Part shown: positions 10,864 to 24,494 of the stretch, one piece after another | How the letters are laid out: every line of letters begins with the position of its first letter | Numbering within the stretch: the first letter of the stretch is position 1 | NCBI RefSeq assembly: GCF_030272615.1 | Contig: NC_081414.1 | Location: 526,549,137-526,609,136 of the forward strand | Direction of reading: 5' to 3' | From: Cryptomeria japonica | Lineage: Eukaryota; Streptophyta; Pinopsida; Cupressales; Cupressaceae | Length of the DNA stretch: 60,000 nt | Made by a program: the position numbers and the translations under genes | Notes under the pieces: generated by a model | Seen by the model: only the letters and a program-made list of their open reading frames with translations | Databases searched by the model: none | Told to the model about the DNA's origin: nothing

Positions 10864-11743
10864 TGTTGGAATCCAAGAACAATGAGAGGGGGGGTGAATT
10901 AGTGTCCTGTCAGATAGAGTAATTTTAACCTTATTAACAAATCCACTTATTAACTGGTATGCATAAAAGAAAGTAACAATAAGTAATATCAATGCAACCA
11001 CATGAGTCAACGCCATAACACAAATATTTATACTTGAAAAACCTCAAAGAGGAAAAACCACGGTGGGATTGGTGACCCACAATATCTATCCACTGGCCAA
11101 ATGAACAAATATTACAAGAGGGGCCTGCACATGCAAGAAGGCAAACTGCCTAGAGCACATTGCTCATCACAAAAGGAGCCTAACTAACTACAAATCCAAA
11201 TACTGGATTACAAATAAAAACTGAACTAATAATGTGCATCTTCTATACTAGATGAGCTTCAGTTAAAGCACTGTTTGTATCGGTTAAACTGTAACCTCCT
11301 TTACTGGTATCTTAGATCGCTTCCCAATTCTCTAGACCATTAATCAAGACCGATTCCAGATCTTTACATTTGCATTATATCAATCAAGATAACATCACAA
11401 TCGCATCACTTATCTCCCATATATCCACATCATTATCAAATTGACCTAACCTGGACTAACTTATATACCCATTTACATGAATAAACACAAATGCCTTATG
11501 TCGGCTTACAAACATATTACAAAAGATAAGACACATGTCGGCCTGGATAAAATATAAACATAAAACAATATGATTGTTGCTACTTCCACGCTTTCTGGAT
11601 CAATCTCCTATGTCGGCCTTAGAATGTCGGTTCCCTGAATGTCGGTGAAGTGAATGCCAGTTACCTTGATTGTCGGATCTCCTATGAAGTGTGATGCCAT
11701 CAATGACAACACTTATAACCTGAATGAGTGTCAATTTCCAACA
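10864..11743 (-). repeat. 3' LTR of element B (880 bp)
   Basis: It matches 18037-18937 along its whole length with scattered substitutions and small indels, and is bordered by the PPT on the inside and TSD ATAAT outside. Confidence 0.92.
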
Positions 11744-11757
11744 ATCTCCCCCTTTGG
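11744..11757 (-). other. Polypurine tract of element B
   Basis: The minus strand reads CCAAAGGGGGAGAT, abutting the TG of the 3' LTR. This is the plus-strand primer site for reverse transcription. Confidence 0.85.
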
Positions 11758-11994
11758 CATTGATGGCAACACTCATGTGAAAAATGAATTGCTGAAGTGT
11801 TGTACCGGTTCCCATCCAAAAACTAATCTCCCAAAACTGATCTCAAAAGACTACTCCCCCTGAGCTATACATTACTTCTTATGTCCCTACACATTTTTCA
11901 CATCCACCTCTCCCCCTTTGACAACAATGCCAAAGACCGGGGAAAAAAGAATAAGAAATGAAATTCAATACAAACCAAAATATGATTGCCGAAT

Positions 11995-14900
11995 CTAGAT
12001 ATACATGAAATTATCCAGATAAGCACCCTTCAAAAATCCCAAATAAGTATCCCAGCAAGATTTCAAAGTTCCCAAAATAGATACAAACCCATTCACAATG
12101 TAAGCATGCAGTTCTTCCTCTTTTAGGGTTGCCGGTGTGGGAAAACTCATATGTTCCATACATTCCCTCTTATGAAGTAACAAAGTATTTAGCCAGGGAC
12201 TTACCAAACCTCTCAACTCTCTGGCCCACCGGATTAACTTGTCTTTTTCCTTCTCCATTGCTGAAATTTCAGACTAAAAAATCAAAATATGACCATCAAC
12301 TATATTGGTTAATGATTCAGTACGATCAAAACTTACCACAAGTTGTTCCAACTTGTCCTTATCCTCCTTAACCTTTTTATCTAGGTTCGTTGTTCATTTT
12401 ATTGTGTTAGTGCAAGACTGGTATATTCCACTGCATTGATAAAGATCCTCATCAATCCTTGTCATCTCATCTATCAACTTAGCCTTATCGGATGTGATCA
12501 TGTTATCACAGGTGACCTTCCTAGCTGCATTATACCTTTCCACCAGCTATCGGTCTGACACTTGTTGAAGAGTTTTATACTCTTTGGCAATGTGCTTAGT
12601 CAAACCTTTCAACTTACCAGATGGACTAGCTACCTGATGAATCTTGCATTCCGGTGTAAGCTGCTGTAAAATAGGAATAGCTTTCTCAATAACCTACTTA
12701 TCTTCTGACCTTTCCTTCCTTAATTTATGAGCTGTAACAAACATCAATTCAAAACTGCTTAGCTGCTCAATGTTCTTATTTCCAAGGTGAACAAAGTCTT
12801 CTTGACTGGATGAGTCAAGTACCAACAATGAGAGACCAACAACTGGTGAAGGTGTCGGTACCCGGACCTCAGTCTGATCAACCTAGCCTTCTGCCTTTTG
12901 ATCTACTTTATCTTTTACCTCCTCAACACTGGTGGCTTCACCACTTGGTGCAGTTATTTCCACTGCCTCAACCTCAGGAACTTCAACTATGTCAACATCA
13001 ATTACCGAAGGATTATCTACCAGTTTATTGATCTCAACATCTTGTTCAAGTGTAACTGCCGGAGGAATGTCCTCAGATTTTTTTTGTTCCAAAATTGGTG
13101 GATCTCCACCTAGTATACCTTTACCTTTAGCATCAAACGAGATGTCTAGAATGTCAGACTTAGGCAAAATATTTGGTGATGTAAACAAACTTGGTTTATC
13201 CACAAAGAATTTAACCCAAGCCTCATGAGTTTCCTTCACAATTTCATTTACTCTTCCCACCATAAGACTTGTATGTCGGTGTCTACTCTGAAAAAATGTT
13301 TTATTAGAAAACTCTAGATGTTAGACAGTTCAAATAACCAAAAGACAACTAAGAGGGGTGGGGGGGGTGAATCAGTTGTCTCAGATTACCGGAACCTTAA
13401 GCAATTAAAACTTTAACACCAGAACCCAAATCATTAATACCAGAATGCTTAAACCAAAAAATGAAATAGCAGATAAACCAATTAAGCATAAACAATAATA
13501 AGAGAATAAATACCATCCACATGACACCAAGATTTGTACATGGAAAACCCGGTAAAGGGAAAAACCACGGTGGGAAATCTACCCATAGTCAGATAATACT
13601 TTTGCAGTAAGTATATGAATTACAATTGAGGGGCCTGCACTTGTAGGAAGGCCAATAACCTAGAGCATATTTCTCATCACAAAAGGAGTCTCACTGACTA
13701 CATAGAAATCCAGACTACAATTTGGAAGAAGGAATGAACTGTAAAGTTAGCATCTCCTATGCCTGAGTATAGTTCTGGTTAAGCCCAATACCGAAGGACT
13801 AAATCCTCTTACATAAACCCAAATCGATCTCCATTGATCAACCAAATCCTCTGCCTGAATGATTATTACATTATTCACTCATTACATCCATATCCCTATC
13901 CTATGATGATCTACAATAAGATCTTACATCATATATATACAAACCCTAGACCATAAACAATAACGTCAACCACTAGACAATAAACCAATTACATAATTAT
14001 AAAACATGTCGGCCTAAGACCAAATAAATAATATCCAACTCATAAGACATCCCAGAAACACATCGAGAAGTCCAATCCATAGGTTACATTAAGTCGGTCC
14101 ATAACTTAGATACACCAGGACCCAATTTAGGTCCACGCGCTAAAGCAATGATCCCAATCTGCCATCTCAAACATGATCACCATCAGCATCCTAAATCTCC
14201 ACTAGAAGCCACACCAACACTACTTATGCATATCATCAAAGATCTTCATCAAAGCTTTGTTGGCAAAACCCTCACTGAAACCACAAACCAAGCTTGTCAG
14301 CAAAATAGGAGAGCATCTGATCACCAGATCAAAACCAACTGACTGAACATGAATCTGAGTAGCATGAATAAACCAATTCCATAACCCAATCATATTGGAT
14401 CATACCGGATTATAATCCAATCCAATTTAACTAGAAACCAAACATCTTATTGGGACGAGAAGGATACTGATAAAGCAACCAAAACAACTAGTGTTGACAT
14501 CAATGACAAAACATCAATGCAACACATAATCAATTCCTCCAAATGGCCAACACTAGACACTGTTGCATCTCTTCATCAGTTATAGCACCACAAACAATTA
14601 GCAATTCCTGAATCTTAATATGCTTATCCTCCTCAATAGCCGATAACCTCCTAGCATCTAACTTATTATACAAATCTGTCGGTATTTGAGTCTAAATTTG
14701 AATTAAAACTTTCTTATATATGTCTAAATATAAAAAAAAATGATTCCTCATTCTCCTTTTGTTCCTTATCATCCATATCACCATAATAGTATTGTATGTT
14801 ACTCAAACTACGATCCTTTGTGATTTGATCAATCAATTCAACAACAAAAAGAGAAGCAATAACCTTTAAACTTTTACCAGATTCAAGAGCAATATCTAAA

Positions 14901-16453
14901 TATGATTTCTTCTTCTTACCGTGGGTGGGAGCAGACTCCTTGGCCGGTTTCCTTTTCTTAGTAGGCTTCCTCTCCATCAAAATTTTCTTCTGAGTTGTCG
15001 GAGGAGTGATTGTGGATTTCTGTAGCTTCCCTTCCTCGGGCTTCTTCCTTTGAATCCTCATATAGATCTTAGGAATCTTCAGGATTTCTTCCTCAGTCTT
15101 AGAACCAGATTCAACAGGAGCAATAAATGTTTCTAGTTTCTTCCTCTTAGATAAACCCTCACCAATTCCTATTGCTGGAGAAGCCTGAACAAAATCTGGA
15201 GGAGATGTCTCTACCAAACCAACGATTTGTTTGATTTTAGAGGACATCTTCTGGACAACCTGCCCAACCTTCTTGATTTTCCCTTTCCTTTTCTTCTTGC
15301 CGAAACCAATTTTCACCTCAGATTCCTTCTGCTTAGCTGTGCCAAATGTTTTCTCCTTCTCATCAACTGAGGCATCTATAATCATCTTGGCATAAAGGTC
15401 CAAGATCTGTGCATCAACCTCATAGCTCATCTTAGTAACCCAGATAGTCCTAGGTTGCACTGCCTCCATCAAAGTTTCATCATTTTCACCATGAAGCATA
15501 TGTCGATAGAGTATTTATCAACAATATGCGTAGGGATCTTTTCCCTCTTATTCATAGCTTTCTAAAATGTCTTGAAATAAACACACAAAATGGAGTCTCT
15601 ATCTTGTCCCAAGTTTCTCAGCGCATCCTTGATCTTTTTACCTACTGGTATATCAAAGACCCATTGCCTCTTACCGAATCCTAGTATCTCATTCAAAAAG
15701 AAAAGCATCAAGCAGAGAATGAGATTTCCATACCGGAATGTACCTTTCTTATCTCACTTAATCTTTCCCAAATTAGAAATCAAGTCATCACACATCCACT
15801 GATAAAGATCATATTTCTCATTTTCTTTCACCATCTTGTGTGCACAGAAAATACAGGAACTGGAAATAGAGTTCAACCGCTTTGATTGAGTTACCTTGTA
15901 TCTAATTACCATGCTTGTAAATTGAACAATTTTATCTTTGATAGTGCTAATCTGCACTGACCCGTTGTTATAGGTGGCACCGGTTAACTTGTTCTCCTCA
16001 TTGTTCAGAATCTTCTTCCTACCCAGGGTTTGTCCAACCTGGGGTAAGCCGGTGATACCATGGATCACCTCCTTGGTGATTGTATAGGGCGCGTCAAGCC
16101 ACATGAACTCAACTCAGCACATACTGAATCATCTCATCCTTGAACTCGGGCATCTCCAGAATGTCGATGAAACCCCGATCCTTCAAAATTTGAAATTCTA
16201 GTTTAAGCAATCCATCCTTGTTCAACAAAGTAGACAGATACATTGATTTAATCTCCGATGAACCCAAATCCTCCAGAGTGCAATGAATATATGCTCTCAC
16301 ATCTTCAACATTAAGAACTTCATCAGGAACCCTAGAAAATGCGTCGATAGAGTCATCGACCTTTGCAATTTGAGGGCATTGTTTGAATTTCGAACATGGG
16401 CAATCCTTAATATCCACCACATCTGCCAGAGCGGGAGCAGATCTAGAAGCCAT
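11995..16453 (-). pseudogene. ORF2 of element B: large coiled-coil/basic protein of unknown function, decayed
   Basis: From ATG 16453 (MASRSAPALADVVDIKDC) coding-like sequence continues to about 11995, interrupted by the solo LTR 13319-14552. In order it has: a conserved-looking domain with WLDAPYTITKEVIHGITGLP near 16101-16040, which resembles the putative plant transposon protein domain found in many plant TE-derived ORFs; a Lys-rich, nuclear-signal-like stretch (15340-14890, including TKKRKPAKES and GKKKKS); an acidic Val/Glu-rich part (13190-12890); and a coiled-coil-like C-terminus (12500-12000). Stops near 12888, 12702, 12548, 12390 and 12275 can each be read as former Gln or Arg codons. 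Frame changes near 16105 and 15500 are also present. No polymerase motif exists. The function is not recognised. Confidence 0.6.
13319..14552 (-). mobile_element. Solo LTR (1234 bp) nested in element B, TSD CTAGA
   Basis: It begins TGTTAGACAGTTC and ends GGCCAACA, flanked by the perfect duplication CTAGA (13314-13318 and 14553-14557). Internally it shares the GGGGGGGTGAATC and GGTGGGAAATC..ACCCA blocks with the B LTRs and the 7631-8417 solo LTR, so it is a third subfamily of the same LTR group. It splits ORF2 of element B. Confidence 0.9.
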
Positions 16454-16835
16454 TCCAATTTCATAAAAATAATGTGAAAAATAGAGAAAATAGCTCACAA
16501 CTAAAGCCGGTGAAAAGCTTTGATAAATCCACACAGAGAATGCTGGAAATTGCTGGAAAATACTCTTAATCGCCTTGATCACCTTAAACTCGCTTTGCTT
16601 CGCTCTGAGTGTTGTGTGATAAAAAATGAAGCAACTTATCCATTTTAATTTGTGAAACCCTAATTTTCGATTGACATCAGTGCTTGCCAGCATATGATAC
16701 TAGATACAAAATCCATTATCCCAGCACCAATGAATCTCCAGATTGTCTTCACCAAGATCTAAAGCAAGCTTTCAGACCACTACCGGGAGAAATGCCTGAT
16801 TTGACATTAATTTGCCTCCCCCTAAGGCCAAAGCC

Positions 16836-18016
16836 TTAGTTACTGTATAAGTTTACTGCCAATGTAGGAACATTATGCTCTGCCAATTGGGTAACCAAAG
16901 AATTTACCTCTGTCGATTGATCTTCAGGCTTCCTAATCCACTGTTTAGCATGAGCCTGGTAGATCTCATCAACGTTTTTCTTTCCTTTCTCATTTGATAT
17001 GTCATTCCCTTCTGGTGTATTCTTGCTTCTGCAATATTTGGCAATATGTCCTATTTTGTTGCATGCATAGCAAGTAACATTGTTCTTCTGAATTGCCTTG
17101 TTAAGTCCTTGACCATTCTTCAACCTACATTGATTAGCCATATGTCCAAACTTTCCACATGCATGACACCTCACATTCATTCTACAATCTTTTGTCCTAT
17201 GACCATACTTATTACACTTTGAACACTGACCAGGAACAACATTATTATTCTGATTTGCTCTATTTCTGCATTGACTTTCTCTATGACCAAACTTATTACA
17301 AAAAAAGCATCTACCATTACATTTATGTGCATTGGGTTGCCTTACCGGTGATTTCTGATTCTGGTTGTCTGGTGGATTCCCCTGATTTGCAATACCAAAG
17401 CTTTCTCAATGCTCAAATCCAAGACCTCTAGTGTCTCCAATGTCTCTTTGATCCTCCAATAATTCATCAAGCCTTGCAGACCTGACCTTGAACTTTTCTT
17501 CGTATTAATTTGTAGCATCCAGATCACTTCTTAGGATTGACATCATTCTTTCCAACTCTTGCTCATTGTTCTGTGATTGCACCAACTCAGTTCTCAACAC
17601 ATCATTCTCATGCGCCAACCTAATGCATTCCTTAGATCTGTCTTTCAGAGATATAACAAGATTTTCTTCATTCTTCTTCTGGTCTTCAATCTCCTTGGAC
17701 ATCCTCATGGTCATGGCTTGCATTTCATTCTTCACGACATTATTCTCCCGACTTAGCTTCTCACATAATTCCTTAAGGGCATTCTTCTCTTCATCATCCA
17801 GATTTTGTAAAAGTTATTTTTATCTTGAGAAAATGATAACCTCTCCTACATAGTAAGAATGAATTCCTTTGCAAAATTCAACTCATCTTGCAGCTTCAAG
17901 TTCTTCAACCTTTCAGCATCATAGTGCTCAAGTGCTACTTCAAGTTCCTTCTGTAGACTCATCTCCATGGATTCTGGATTTAGGCTCTTCCTCAAGCTGT
18001 TAGACTTATTTTGAGG
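16836..18016 (-). pseudogene. gag of element B with four CCHC zinc knuckles, decayed
   Basis: Just inside the PBS the minus strand encodes coiled-coil-like polar segments (LQKELEVALEHYDAERLKNL at 17960-17900; DVLRTELVQSQNNEQELERM at 17610-17550). A nucleocapsid-like domain follows with four C-x2-C-x4-H-x4-C motifs in one frame between 17309 and 17031: CFFCNKFGHRESQC, CSKCNKYGHRTKDC, CHACGKFGHMANQC and CYACNKIGHIAKYC. These would bind element RNA. The upstream half is broken by stops and frame changes (near 17846, 17505 and 17408). Typical plant copia gag has one knuckle, so four is unusual. No UBN2-type capsid core was recognised. Confidence 0.75.
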
Positions 18017-18034
18017 CACAAGGCTCTGATACCA
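18017..18034 (-). other. Primer-binding site of element B (initiator tRNA-Met type)
   Basis: The minus strand reads TGGTATCAGAGCCTTGTG two bases inside the 5' LTR. It is the canonical plant initiator-Met site. Confidence 0.92.
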
Positions 18035-18036
18035 AT

Positions 18037-18937
18037 TGTTGGAATCCAAGAACACGAAGAGGGGGGATGAATCAGTGTTTTGCTGGATAGAGTAATTTTA
18101 ACCTTATTAATAAATCCACTTATTAACCGGTATGCATAAAACAAAGTAACATCAAGTAATATCAATGCAACCATATGAGTCAACACCATAACACAAATAT
18201 TTATACATGGAAAACCTCAAAGATGAAAAACTACGGTGGGATTGGTGACCCACAATATCTATCCACTGGCCAAATGAATAAATATTACAAGAGGGGCCTG
18301 CACATGCAAGAAGGCACACTGCCTAGAGCACACTGCTCATCACAAAAGGAGCCTCACTGACTATAGATCCAAATACTGGAATACAAACAAAAATTAAACT
18401 TAGAATGTGCATCTTCTATGCTAGATGAGTTTTGGTTAAAGCACTATCTATACCAATTAAACTATAACCTCCCTTATCAGTATCTTAGATCGCTTCCCAA
18501 TTCTCTAGACCAATAATCAAGACCGATTGCGGATCTTTACATTCACATTCTATCGATCAAGATAACATCACAAAACATTTTTCATCGCTTATCTCCCATA
18601 TATTCCCATCATTATCAAATTGACCTAATCCAGACTGACTTATATACCCATTTACATGAATAAACATAAATGCCTTATGTCAGCTACCAAACATATCACA
18701 AAAGATAAGACACATGTCAGCCCAGATAAAATATAAACATAAAACAATATGATCGTTGTCACTTCCACACTTGTTGGATCAATCTCCTATGTCGGCCTTA
18801 GAATATCGGTTCCAAGTTTGTTGGTTCCCTAAATGTCGATGAAGTGAATGTCGGTTACCTTGATTGTCAGATCTCCCTTGAAGTGTGTTGCTATCAATGA
18901 CAACACTTATAACCTGGATGAGTGTCAATTTCCAACA
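18037..18937 (-). repeat. 5' LTR of element B (901 bp)
   Basis: The TG..CA ends, the adjoining PBS, the match to 10864-11743 and the TSD on the outside define it. A TATA-like GGTATATAAGTC lies at 18638-18649 on the minus strand, about 290 bases into the LTR. Confidence 0.92.
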
Positions 18938-21900
18938 ATAATACCATCAAATCATCATAAAGCAGACTAAGCCATATCAATATGATCTATAGGTGTACGA
19001 AAAACAAGATGAATCAAGGAGAGACACTACACACATTTTAATGATTCTTTGTCTTTCATTCCAAAGATACATGAATCAAGTATTCAAATCCATTGGTCAT
19101 GGTATACACACATATTCCTCATTTTGAGCTTCTATAGCTCAAAGTATCGACCATTGAAATTCTAAATCTTCATTCTTCTAGATGTGATTCCATATATTTA
19201 TACCTAAAATTTTGATCCACCTACACACAAATGTCACTAAAACTAATATTAGACTAGAGCTAAAATGGTCTCCTCTTATGGGTTTAACAAGTAAATAACC
19301 TTTGACACCAAATTAAAATAAATACAATGCTAATGTGTAAGGAAATAAGGATAAACAGAAACAAGATATAGTATTTTCAACAAAATAGAAAAAAAACCTA
19401 CGAAATAGGATACACCCTAGGAAAATGCTTTAAAAAAATGTAGCACAAAAATAACACTTTGGTTACACTATCTTGAGGTGGGGATTGCAATACAATTAGA
19501 TAAGTAGGATATACAACTCTATTATTTGGAGGAATCTTCTAGCATTAGCTTACTCTAGAAACATATTAAAAGAATAATAAATTCCATCCTCATCCTCCAA
19601 AATATAGCCAAGATCAATACATTAAATCATTAATAGTTTCTAAAAACATGGGTCAAAACAACAGACCTTTTTTAGTTGTCAAAGTTGGATTGCAAATCTC
19701 AATGCTCGCACAAGCCATGAATGAACCTCAAAGTAGTAAGTCACATAAGGTGATCTTTCACTAAGGGTACAATAATGGGGGTCAATATTTCAACCCAAGT
19801 ACTATATGCTAGAACAATTATTGCTCTTACATGATACTCTTATGTCTCCTAATAACAATGGCCAAAGACGCTCCACCTTAGTCTCCTATGCAAGCTCCCT
19901 TATCGATTCTCTTGAATGTAGCTTAGATTCTCTTATGCATCTTATAATGTCATAGATGTTCTACACATTAAATTAAATAGGCTCTCTCTTACACACACAA
20001 TAGCATACAATCCAAGTGGCAAGATGCACCATACATAGAATCTCAAGTTTCCTCCAAGGTTGGCACCCCATTCCACAAGGGACCACAAATTACAACACAT
20101 CAACTATTAAATTATTTGCAAGGATTTGGAAAGTTTACAACACCTAATCCTAATAGTCCCCCCTTAGTCAATTTAAAATTTACACTAATTAATAACCCAG
20201 TCATCTTAACAATATTCTTAGTCTTTTCACTAAGAGTATCACTTATTATGATGAAAGTCAATTATTTGAAAAAAAGAAAGCTCGATGCTACTAATTGGGA
20301 TGACAATGACCTCTTTGATGGAGATCTCTCTAATTTTTCTCCTTGACATCACCCCATTTCAAACACATTAAAAAAAGGTAAGACAAACAAATTCCAATTA
20401 TCATAATATTGCAAGTTCATTTCTATGGGTTTAGGTTGACTTCTAAATGTCAAATCATTTCTTGCAAATGTCAATTACACAAATGTAAATGCAAATTGAA
20501 ACAAATCACAATAAATTCATATATTCCTAAGCATTTGTCTAAGCAAGTCCTAATTTTCAATATGTTGACTATCTAAACATCTCTAAAACATAATGCACCT
20601 TCAAATTTAGAATTAAATATTATATTTGATTTATTTAAATTCTATAAATCTAAAATTACACATTTATTAGTGTAATATCTAACTTTGTAAATTTTTATTA
20701 AATTATTTGTTTTAGAACATTTATATGCAAAGAGGTATTTTCCCCTATACAACTTTCAACGCAAATCCAAAAAAATAAGAATAATGGGTAAATCTAAAGA
20801 TAAATCAATGCCACATATTCTTAGAATTTTCACTAAGAGTATCACTTTCCAAGATGAAAGTCATTTATGTGAGAAGGAAAAACTTGATGCTATTTGTTGT
20901 GATGGAAATGACCTCTTTAATGGTGATCTCTCTAATATTGTTCCTTGACATCGCCCCACTTTAGACAAATGCATACAAAGAGGTAAGACAAACAAATTCC
21001 AATCACCATAATTTTTGCAAGTTCAATTCCATTGGTCTAGGTTCAACTCTACATGTCAAATCATTTTGAGACTTGCAAAGATCAATTACACAAGTATGAA
21101 TATAAATTGGAACAAAGCACAATCAGTTTTATAGGTTCTTAAGTGTTTGTCTAAATATTTTTAATTTTTCATATATTGATGGATCGACTTACAAAATCAA
21201 TTATACAAGTATGAATATAAACTAAAACAAAACACAATCAAGATTTTTAAACGTTTGTCTAAACATGTCTTAATTTTTTAATATATTGATAAATCAAAAA
21301 ATTTAATATGAAATATTATATTTAATTTATTTAAACTCTACAAATTTATTTATTCATTTATCTATACAATCTCAAGTTTTTCATTATTATTCAATTATTC
21401 AAATTTAAATTATAATTCAATTATTTGCTTCACAACATTTATACATGGAGAAGTATTTTTTCCTTTACAACTTTCAGCCCACAGGTAGGGGAGAGGAGCC
21501 AAAACGTGTGCGGGGTCCAATACATGTGACAGTAGTAGGGTAGTTAGGGGCCCACATGTGTGTGCCTGATCACCTAGTACGTGTCAGGTGAAAACCCAAA
21601 ATATACACATTTACAAACCAATTAAGCAATTGATATAAATTTAACACATTTTAGTAAAAAAGTGTTTTATACATATATATTAATATAAAACATTGAGTTC
21701 AAATTTTAGCGGTCAAACAAGTTGGTCTACTTCAAAATCCAATTGTACATATTAGGTCCACAATCCAATGTGCCCAAGAATGGGACATATGTTCAAAAAT
21801 AAGTGTTTTCATAAAGCATAAACACGGAAAACATAAACTATTTATAGAACCTACTACCGCACATAGAAATTGACATAACAACACTACAATGCCACCTGCG

Positions 21901-22611
21901 CACCCATGGAGTCAAAACTGGCCCATTATAGGTCACCTAAATGGACTACTGCGTCCATGTGTGCCTCCTACAACGTGACCTCCTTAACACGTTACTACAC
22001 CCTCCGTCCCATCTATCCAGCTCGAATGTAAGCATGTAGTGGTCACTTCATCACACACATACTAGTCAATCACCAGTACTCCCACTTGCATCCACTGCAA
22101 GAAACATATAAGGCCACCAATTTTCATAAAAAATCAATCAACTTAAACTTAAATAGCAAAAATAAATTGGCTCTACAAATTGAGTGGAGATTCAAAATTT
22201 ATATTGGAAACAATACAAACATTAAAGAGCGCACACCAACAAAAACATGTATATATACAAATAGACATGAAATCATCTCATTATTGTCACAAAGAAGACA
22301 CAATAGGAATCAAAGAGGAGAAAGAAGACACATTTTTTGTTCTTGGTATTATTCTTCTTCACAATTCACATTTGTTGTCATTTACCTACGGTATTATGAA
22401 AATGATATATCATTTGTTTCATTCAGGCCCATAAAGTCGTTAATATATACTTTTACTTTTATATTTTAAATAAAAAATACTACATACCTTACCAAAAACC
22501 TTCAAAAAAGAATCGCCAAATGCACAGATAGCTTCAATCCTTGCGGACCCCCATGGGACCATCAACCCAGAAGTCTCTCAACTCCCATTTTGGATTCGAC
22601 GGCCACTTCTT
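18938..22611. other. AT-rich intergenic/TE-derived DNA without a recognisable gene
   Basis: No coding frame here shows protein-like composition. The only clear structure is a diverged direct duplication (20230-20770 and 20833-21485). The more GC-rich patch at 21480-21600 and the open frame at 22086-22469 show no recognisable motif. Confidence 0.5.
20230..21485. repeat. Diverged tandem duplication, unit about 0.6 kb
   Basis: Blocks at 20230-20770 and 20833-21485 share, in order, TAAGAGTATCACTT, GATGAAAGTCA, AATGACCTCTTT.ATGG, GGTAAGACAAACAAATTCCAAT, a TTTGTCTAA segment and ACAACTTTCA. A partial third copy of the middle part is near 21185-21290. Confidence 0.7.
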
Positions 22612-23579
22612 GTAATGCCCGCCAAAATACCCTAGAAAAATAAACATAATCTAACCACAAATAGAGAGATTTTAAAAAAAAATATCTACTAATCAACATA
22701 TGCAAGTATGAACATATACTATATACATATCAAATGCAACATTTCCTATCTACAAGAATGCATAGGACAACATAAACATGGTCATAGTATCATATAACGC
22801 AAGTGGAATATAAAGATAACATAACATCCATTCCCTAGGGTATGTCAACATCACTACTTAATGAATATCATCTTCATACTATTGTATTTTTCATTCATTC
22901 TTAGTATCTAAGTTCATTTCTTAAGAATTACATTAGATATCATCAAGATTACTATTCATATGCATGTACATGAATCATAACAACAAGTATTAACCATTCC
23001 TAATCACATGATTCCATTTAGGTTTACATATAACAAGTCTATCACATCCTATACATAATGAACCTTTCCATAATATAAACCATATGATATTACATCATCT
23101 TATTATATTTCAAATCGTAGTCTTTACAACCTCATGTTACATGATATTACAAATACAAGAGTTCATAATATTCTTCTATATTTATAATGCCATTATGAAT
23201 ACAATGTTATCCCAAATACATAGAAATCAGCTCCATAGCTCATCCGTATAATGAAGAACAATAGAATCCATATCCATGCACACAATCAACCAATGAAGAA
23301 CATCCCAATGAAATAAGGCATCAAACCACCTGACCATGTGGAACCAATGGAACCACCCCCCGTGCTAGGTGATGACATGAGGTTCCAACTCTCACTCAAG
23401 ACCTAGGTTGACACCTAACAACAAAGGGACTCAACATGACACAACAAAGGTATATAACATATCAATAACCAAATCACATCACATGGATAAAATAAAATCA
23501 ATAAAATCTCTCCCAGAGGTGTAACAACAAATCAAGGCATAAGGACCACGGTCATATGTAGGAGTGGAGTGCCATCACA

Positions 23580-23785
23580 TGCTATCCTCACATAGAAGGG
23601 AATATGGCCAACCATGATAGACACGTCTCTATGTGCTATCCTCATAAATAAGGTAAATATACACCCATAGTAGTCATGTATGATATCCTCAAATAGAAGA
23701 GTAATACATACCCCTGATATACATACAAGCTACTCTCACATAGAAGGGTAAAAACAATCCCCGATAGACATGTGGAGCCATCTCA
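23580..23785. repeat. Tandem repeat, 47-56 bp unit, 4 copies
   Basis: ATCCTCACATAGAAGGG-type units start near 23584, 23639, 23688 and 23734, each followed by a GATAGACATG-like segment. Confidence 0.7.
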
Positions 23786-24494
23786 ACCTATGTGAGAACA
23801 AGGGAGATTATCTTGCCATTTCAATGGCCTCAAATTAATTAATATTATCTCATTAAGTGAATCCCAACCCAATCAATTTAATTAGTAATGTTATCACCTT
23901 TAATATCAAGAAAACTTCCAATGTGCACTAACAGTCTAGGTGTTAAATAATTGATCTCACATGACCCCGACCATCACATGAAAGCCCACTCCCTCTACCA
24001 TATTCCAAGAATTTAGGGTAACAAACATTAACATCATAAACGCATAATGAAGGCCCATAAGAGACATAAAAATTCTCATAACATAACTGAGAACATACTG
24101 ATCATAATAGGATACATAAAGCCACAAAGAAGGCAAGACCCTTCACCAACGCATATCAACCAAAGAGCCAAGCATAAATATGATCCAAAGATAAATCCAA
24201 ATCCACTAAAATCCTCAAAATTGAGACAAAACACATCCCACTGGAGCCATGATATCAATCCTCAACAACAAGGAATTCACCCTCTTGTTGGAGCAATACA
24301 ACACATATGAAACCACCTCAATAGTAGGGCACAAAACCACTTACTGGAGCATAAAAAATCATAATAAAATCAAAATGAATCCATAAAAAATCACTGAGAA
24401 ACTTTAAAAAAACATACAAAGCCTCTAGAAGAACCCCAAAATCAGACTAACAAAACCCAAATCTCGAAAACCCTAAATCCTGTAAACTACAAGC

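Larger units (their letters stand above)
10864..18937 (-). mobile_element. Element B: complete non-autonomous LTR retrotransposon (Copia-like signals), TSD ATAAT
   Basis: LTRs at 10864-11743 and 18037-18937 are near-identical direct repeats starting TGTTGGAATCC and ending TTTCCAACA. They are flanked by a perfect 5-bp duplication ATAAT (10859-10863 and 18938-18942). On the minus strand the PBS (18034-18017) is the initiator-Met type TGGTATCAGAGCC, and the PPT (11757-11744) reads CCAAAGGGGGAGAT directly before the LTR; both are typical of Ty1/copia. Inside are a gag with four CCHC zinc knuckles and a very large second ORF, but no protease, integrase, RT or RNase H. A solo LTR is nested inside. 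The structure resembles elements described as terminal-repeat retrotransposons with GAG (TR-GAG). Confidence 0.92.

Noticed and set aside
22086-22469. 127-codon plus-strand frame as a small gene
   Set aside because: Composition follows the AT-rich background, a second overlapping frame is equally open, and there are no motifs or splice context.
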